Assembly: GCA_017562135.1 (NCBI GenBank)
Contig: QEYB01000266.1
Coordinates: 310,001 to 374,000, forward strand
Reading direction: 5' to 3'
DNA: 64,000 bases
From: Dipylidium caninum
Lineage: Eukaryota > Platyhelminthes > Cestoda > Cyclophyllidea > Dipylidiidae
Part shown: piece by piece, positions 63,201 to 64,000 of the stretch
How positions within the stretch are numbered: position 1 is the first letter of the stretch
How the letters are laid out: every line of letters begins with the position of its first letter
The notes under the pieces: generated by a model
What the model saw: the letters and a program-made list of their open reading frames with translations, nothing else
Database searches by the model: none
Told to the model about the DNA's origin: nothing
Translations under genes and position numbers: made by a program

Positions 63201-64000
63201 GAACGAAATCGTAATGATCGCTCGAGTGTTGGGAGTCTCGCGTAGTGTGGAGGGCTTACTGAGTACGATTGGTCTTATTTCCTCCTCTCGCAGGCTGGAG
63301 TGCGAAATTCAGGCCGATTTGAAGCCAATAACAGTGAGGTGGACTCACAATGGTCAGGAAGTGCAGCGTTCCGAGCGCTACCAAGAAGTTTACGTGGAGG
63401 AGCAGGGTGTCGCCCGACTGACGATAAGGGAGTTCTCCCCCAGAGATGCCGGTGAATACGCCTGTGTGGTGAGTGGTGAGGTGATTGAACCGGAGACGGG
63501 TATGCTGCGGCAGGCGAAAACAATCACCACGACGACGGTGGCCGAGGTTACAGGTGAGCATGGGGTTAGGTGTGCGGAGAGATGGAGTGTTGCTTGAGGG
63601 TAGAGTGTGGGGCTGTGCGAACGTGGGTGCATTTGTCATTGCAGAGGAGATTCCAGTTGTGGAGGAGACCAAGCCGACGGAGGTGGTTGAGGAGGCGCAG
63701 CCGAGAGTGCAAGGTGGCGGAGCTGAAGTTCAGGAGGCCTCTGCAGCCAGCTCTGGTGCCGACTGAGGAGCGTGTGGTCGAGTAAGTGTTCAGTCTGCCA
63801 TTGGGCCTCTGGACTGTGTGGTTGTAGCGCTGGGGGCGGTTGGATTGTCAATGAGGTGATGTGTGTTTATAGGATGGAATGCGAGATTCAGGCCGACCTG
63901 AAGCCAATCACAGTGAAGTGGACCCACGACGATAAGGAGTTGCAGCGGTCTGCTCGCCTCGAGGAGGTGTTTGTGGAGGAGCAGGGTCTGGCCAAACTCA
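36159..64000 (+). CDS. giant CCDC141-like / titin-like spectrin-plus-Ig protein, 3' end off window
   Basis: One plus-strand gene fills the right 28 kb, with about 45 exons in this window and phases that close nearly throughout. Product order: CCDC141-type N-terminus, spectrin-like helical region, about 18 single I-set Ig domains (the first after 43,840), a linker with short repeats, a tandem array of Ig-like triplets, then Ig cassettes with acidic linkers that continue past the window. Such proteins belong to sarcomere scaffolds or cytoskeletal linkers. Ig domains of this kind (titin, UNC-89/obscurin) act as spacers and docking sites; cytoplasmic location is inferred from lack of a signal peptide and the many titin-type Ig domains. 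No kinase, fibronectin type III or SH3/DH/PH domain is seen. The N-terminus TTTISTVAVQAGQSKI is nearly the same as that of vertebrate CCDC141. Start chosen: the ATG at 36159, the only one giving this conserved start. Separate entries below describe each block. Confidence 0.9.
37375..43956 (+). CDS. spectrin-like helical region of the giant protein
   Basis: Exons 37375-37788, 38047-38349, 38666-38989, 39069-39434, 39522-39743, 40083-40112 (30 nt), 40145-40453, 41373-41558, possibly about 42017-42162 (Ser/Thr/Pro-rich), 42363-42431 with 42484-42765 (or one exon from 42436), 42844-42975, 43062-43467, 43672-43956. All are phase 0 up to 43467. They encode long amphipathic helices of spectrin-repeat character, with aromatic positions such as AWRELL, AWERRALLLQL, WLSWDEKWNDF and RDWERVFNSHKRIL, and no prolines inside helices. 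The block begins with CCDC141-like sequence and ends with a proline-rich hinge leading into the first Ig domain. Seven or more three-helix repeats would fit the length. In vertebrate CCDC141 the corresponding rod binds DISC1 and myosin-regulatory partners; whether that holds here is unknown. The serine-rich exon and the 42363-42483 border are the least certain parts. Confidence 0.82.
40815..40843. repeat. GT dinucleotide microsatellite
   Basis: About eleven GT units with flanking CG steps, in the 919-nt GC-rich intron between the exons ending at 40453 and starting at 41373. Confidence 0.85.
43840..48308 (+). CDS. Ig domains 1-6 of the giant protein
   Basis: Exons 43672-43956 (3' part), 44164-44497, 44670-45018, 45087-45565, 46103-46431, 46748-46929, 47664-47844, 48112-48308. 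Each I-set domain shows the PP-x-F/I-x-x-P-L opening strand, the tryptophan of strand C (TWYRDGL, ITWFKDG, AEWYING, IDWYKDG, IAWYKDS, VEWRHAN) and the D-x-G-x-Y motif of strand F (GNYVCRAKNN, AEYTCVLRN, GEFSCVATN, GVYKAIASN). Most carry the two disulphide-position cysteines, although cytoplasmic Ig domains usually leave them reduced. Ig 5 is split between 46748-46929 and 47664-47844. In the latter exon the first ~13 codons and the rest lie in different frames, an apparent one-base loss near 47703. A proline/serine-rich linker (45300-45560) lies between Ig 3 and Ig 4. Confidence 0.85.
48469..49763 (+). CDS. end of Ig 6 and linker with degenerate ~37-residue repeats
   Basis: Exons 48469-48833, 48911-49528, 49599-49763. 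The first finishes Ig 6 (RYEVLAENIYG) and continues as a Ser/Pro/Arg-rich linker. The next two contain a repeating pattern of about 37 residues: a basic-proline-leucine-glycine element (RPSLEMGF, QPALEPGYAS, QPQLVPGYAN), an acidic stretch with histidine-serine, then a hydrophobic proline core (IEVVPMVP, IQVTPIVP, IDVVPMVP, MDIVPLVK) and a YKT-like close. Five to six degenerate units are visible, one of them spanning the intron between 49528 and 49599. I know no named domain with this pattern. It reads like a flexible spring or partner-binding repeat, comparable in style to PEVK, but without its composition. Ig domains resume directly after it. Confidence 0.8.
49838..56472 (+). CDS. Ig domains 7-17 and start of Ig 18
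   Basis: Exons 49838-50065, 50252-50630, 50824-50963, 51233-51545, 51673-51740, 52057-52372, 52442-52748, 52813-53224, 53300-53407, 53476-53736, 53817-54100, 54276-54445, 54517-54586, 54815-55176, 55301-55420, 55541-55735, 56024-56323, 56397-56472. All junction phases close. Domains begin with variants of PPKFV or APKFI and carry strand-C tryptophans (ISWFRKS, VKWTVNG, LHWYHNG, LHWYCDN, VSWYRSG, VSWFKDG, VSWFFND, ISWHKDG, VRWYING, VVWIYND, LVWRRNG). The F-strand motifs include GTYRCEASN, GRYTVIAKN, GTYRCVAEN, GTYTAVAAN, GTYRCVASN and GDYKIRVMN. Several lack the F-strand cysteine, as is common in titin-like Ig domains. Introns are AT-rich, 60-600 nt, and many interrupt the Ig fold near strand C or D. 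Confidence 0.88.
56909..61750 (+). CDS. giant exon: end of Ig 18 followed by tandem Ig-triplet array
   Basis: The exon opens after TCCCATAG with the rest of Ig 18 (VLGEPNPKVRYFHND, where tyrosine replaces the strand-C tryptophan; GEYMIRAENEHG). From about 57186 it turns into near-identical repeats. Each unit encodes three Ig-like domains: one around VQPLEPTIVSNIGEDVVLIA, one around FTHDLKPHMEVPETHKVVLE, and one around VQPLEPRVEPVAGEDVVVIA, joined by PEGPERPERP and ERPIDRQEG hinges. No intron signals are seen inside. Reading is interrupted by 1-2 nt indels listed under findings, so the exon is translatable only in pieces as given: 56910-57923, 57996-58745, 58742-60352, 60377-60799, 60792-61247 and 61368-61841. 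The array breaks off mid-domain at 61750, where AT-rich non-repeat sequence begins without a clear donor. Confidence 0.82.
57186..61750 (+). repeat. tandem array, 1,074-nt unit, four full copies plus a partial fifth
   Basis: The string GTTGATTGCCAGCTGTGAAC recurs at 57191, 58268, 59341, 60415 and 61490, spacings of 1077, 1073, 1074 and 1075. Removing the small indels visible by comparison of copies gives exactly 1074 nt, that is 358 codons, for every copy. Copies differ otherwise by only a few substitutions (for example AAGACCGGCC versus TAGACCATCC, GTGATAGAG after GTT or GTC). The fifth copy follows the consensus for about 260 nt and ends at 61750. Such similarity means recent duplication or ongoing gene conversion. 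It also means that short-read assemblies could collapse or miscount copies. Confidence 0.95.
61751..62170. other. AT-rich non-coding stretch after the array
   Basis: Sequence changes abruptly from repeat to AT-rich DNA with a stop 31 codons on (61839-61841) in the array frame. Presumably intron leading to the acceptor ATAAACAG before 62171, but no normal donor joins it to the array. Confidence 0.5.
62171..64000 (+). CDS. Ig cassettes with acidic linkers, continuing past the window
   Basis: Exons 62171-62329, 62421-62827, 63294-63553, 63645-63781, 63873 to the edge. Each cassette has an acidic, proline-containing linker (KPTEVVEEAQPRVQ, EEEKPTEAVETQPELE), an opening strand (AELKFRRPLQPALVP, CELKFTKPLQPA) and an Ig body with cysteines, tryptophan and F-strand motif (ECEIQADLKPITVKWTHDD, DAGKYTCEVSGEVIEP). 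Every cassette is cut by an intron at the same place, just before the first disulphide-position cysteine, always in phase 2, suggesting growth by whole-cassette duplication. Two single-base frame breaks are apparent against the sister copies: a missing base near 62802 and an extra G near 63711. Composition of the linkers recalls PEVK-like elastic segments of titin. Confidence 0.82.
62223..62548 (+). repeat. copy 1 of a recently duplicated exon-intron-exon cassette
   Basis: Nearly identical to 63674-64000, including the whole 91-nt intron (62330-62420 versus 63782-63872), which differs by about one base. Spacing of copies is 1,451-1,452 nt. Copy 2 has one extra G (near 63711) and a C-to-T change. 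Confidence 0.9.
62828..63293. repeat. intron with GAGT/GAAT minisatellite
   Basis: G-rich intron containing about a dozen GAGT or GAAT units between roughly 63037 and 63090. It lies between the Ig exon ending at 62827 and the next one starting at 63294, and is larger than and unlike the 91-nt intron of the flanking cassettes. Confidence 0.75.
63674..64000 (+). repeat. copy 2 of the duplicated exon-intron-exon cassette (cut by window edge)
   Basis: Sister of 62223-62548, equal across linker exon, 91-nt intron and the start of the Ig exon up to the right edge. Identity of intron as well as exon shows duplication at the DNA level and recent age. Confidence 0.9.

Noticed and set aside
1..64000. 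tRNA or rRNA genes, CRISPR arrays, transposon ends, integrase or reverse transcriptase frames
   Set aside because: Looked for by eye (tRNA T-loop pattern, terminal inverted repeats, reverse transcriptase YxDD contexts) and none could be supported.

Overview
The window is animal nuclear DNA with multi-exon genes. Very short introns (31-38 nt) in ELP4 and AP-3 mu, together with the gene content, point to a flatworm (Platyhelminthes), most likely a tapeworm or fluke. The phylum is an inference; no rRNA or mitochondrial marker is present. Base composition is compartmented: about 1-14,700 and 30,850-43,000 are GC-rich, about 14,700-30,800 is AT-rich, and the 3' part is intermediate.

Layout. (1) 2,707-16,091, minus strand: a long gene whose exons build an F-BAR domain of the ARHGAP29/ARHGAP45/GMIP type; its 3' end (C1 and RhoGAP domains expected) runs off the left edge. 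(2) 18,852-20,600, plus: complete Elongator subunit ELP4, nine exons. (3) 21,081-25,501, plus: N-terminal half of PAN2 (WD40 part and linker); the ubiquitin-hydrolase-like and exonuclease parts were not found. (4) 25,758-28,043, minus: AP-3 complex mu subunit, complete except for the first exon; it lies tail to tail with PAN2. (5) About 29,250-30,830, plus: open frames with some splice-like signals, not identified. (6) 30,831-36,158: GC-rich stretch without a convincing gene, probably containing the promoter/5' region of the next gene. (7) 36,159 to the right edge, plus: one giant muscle-type gene. Its first exons match the start of vertebrate CCDC141 and encode spectrin-like helices. About 18 single Ig (I-set) domains follow, interrupted by a linker with a degenerate ~37-residue repeat. 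Next comes a nearly 5-kb exon made of a 1,074-nt tandem repeat (three Ig-like domains per unit, four full copies and one broken copy), and then further Ig cassettes with acidic linkers.

The genes are mostly unrelated housekeeping functions (tRNA wobble modification, mRNA deadenylation, endolysosomal trafficking) plus a cytoskeletal regulator and a sarcomere-like giant protein; no operon-like logic is expected. The most noteworthy item is the CCDC141-like N-terminus joined to a titin-like Ig chain, and inside it the near-identical 1,074-nt array. Every complete copy of that array carries 1-2 nt indels that break the frame. Similar single-base frame breaks also occur in single-copy Ig exons, so assembly or base-calling error is a serious alternative to real decay. 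Exon borders were placed by hand from splice consensus, codon phase and family similarity, and should be treated as good to a few bases at best where noted.
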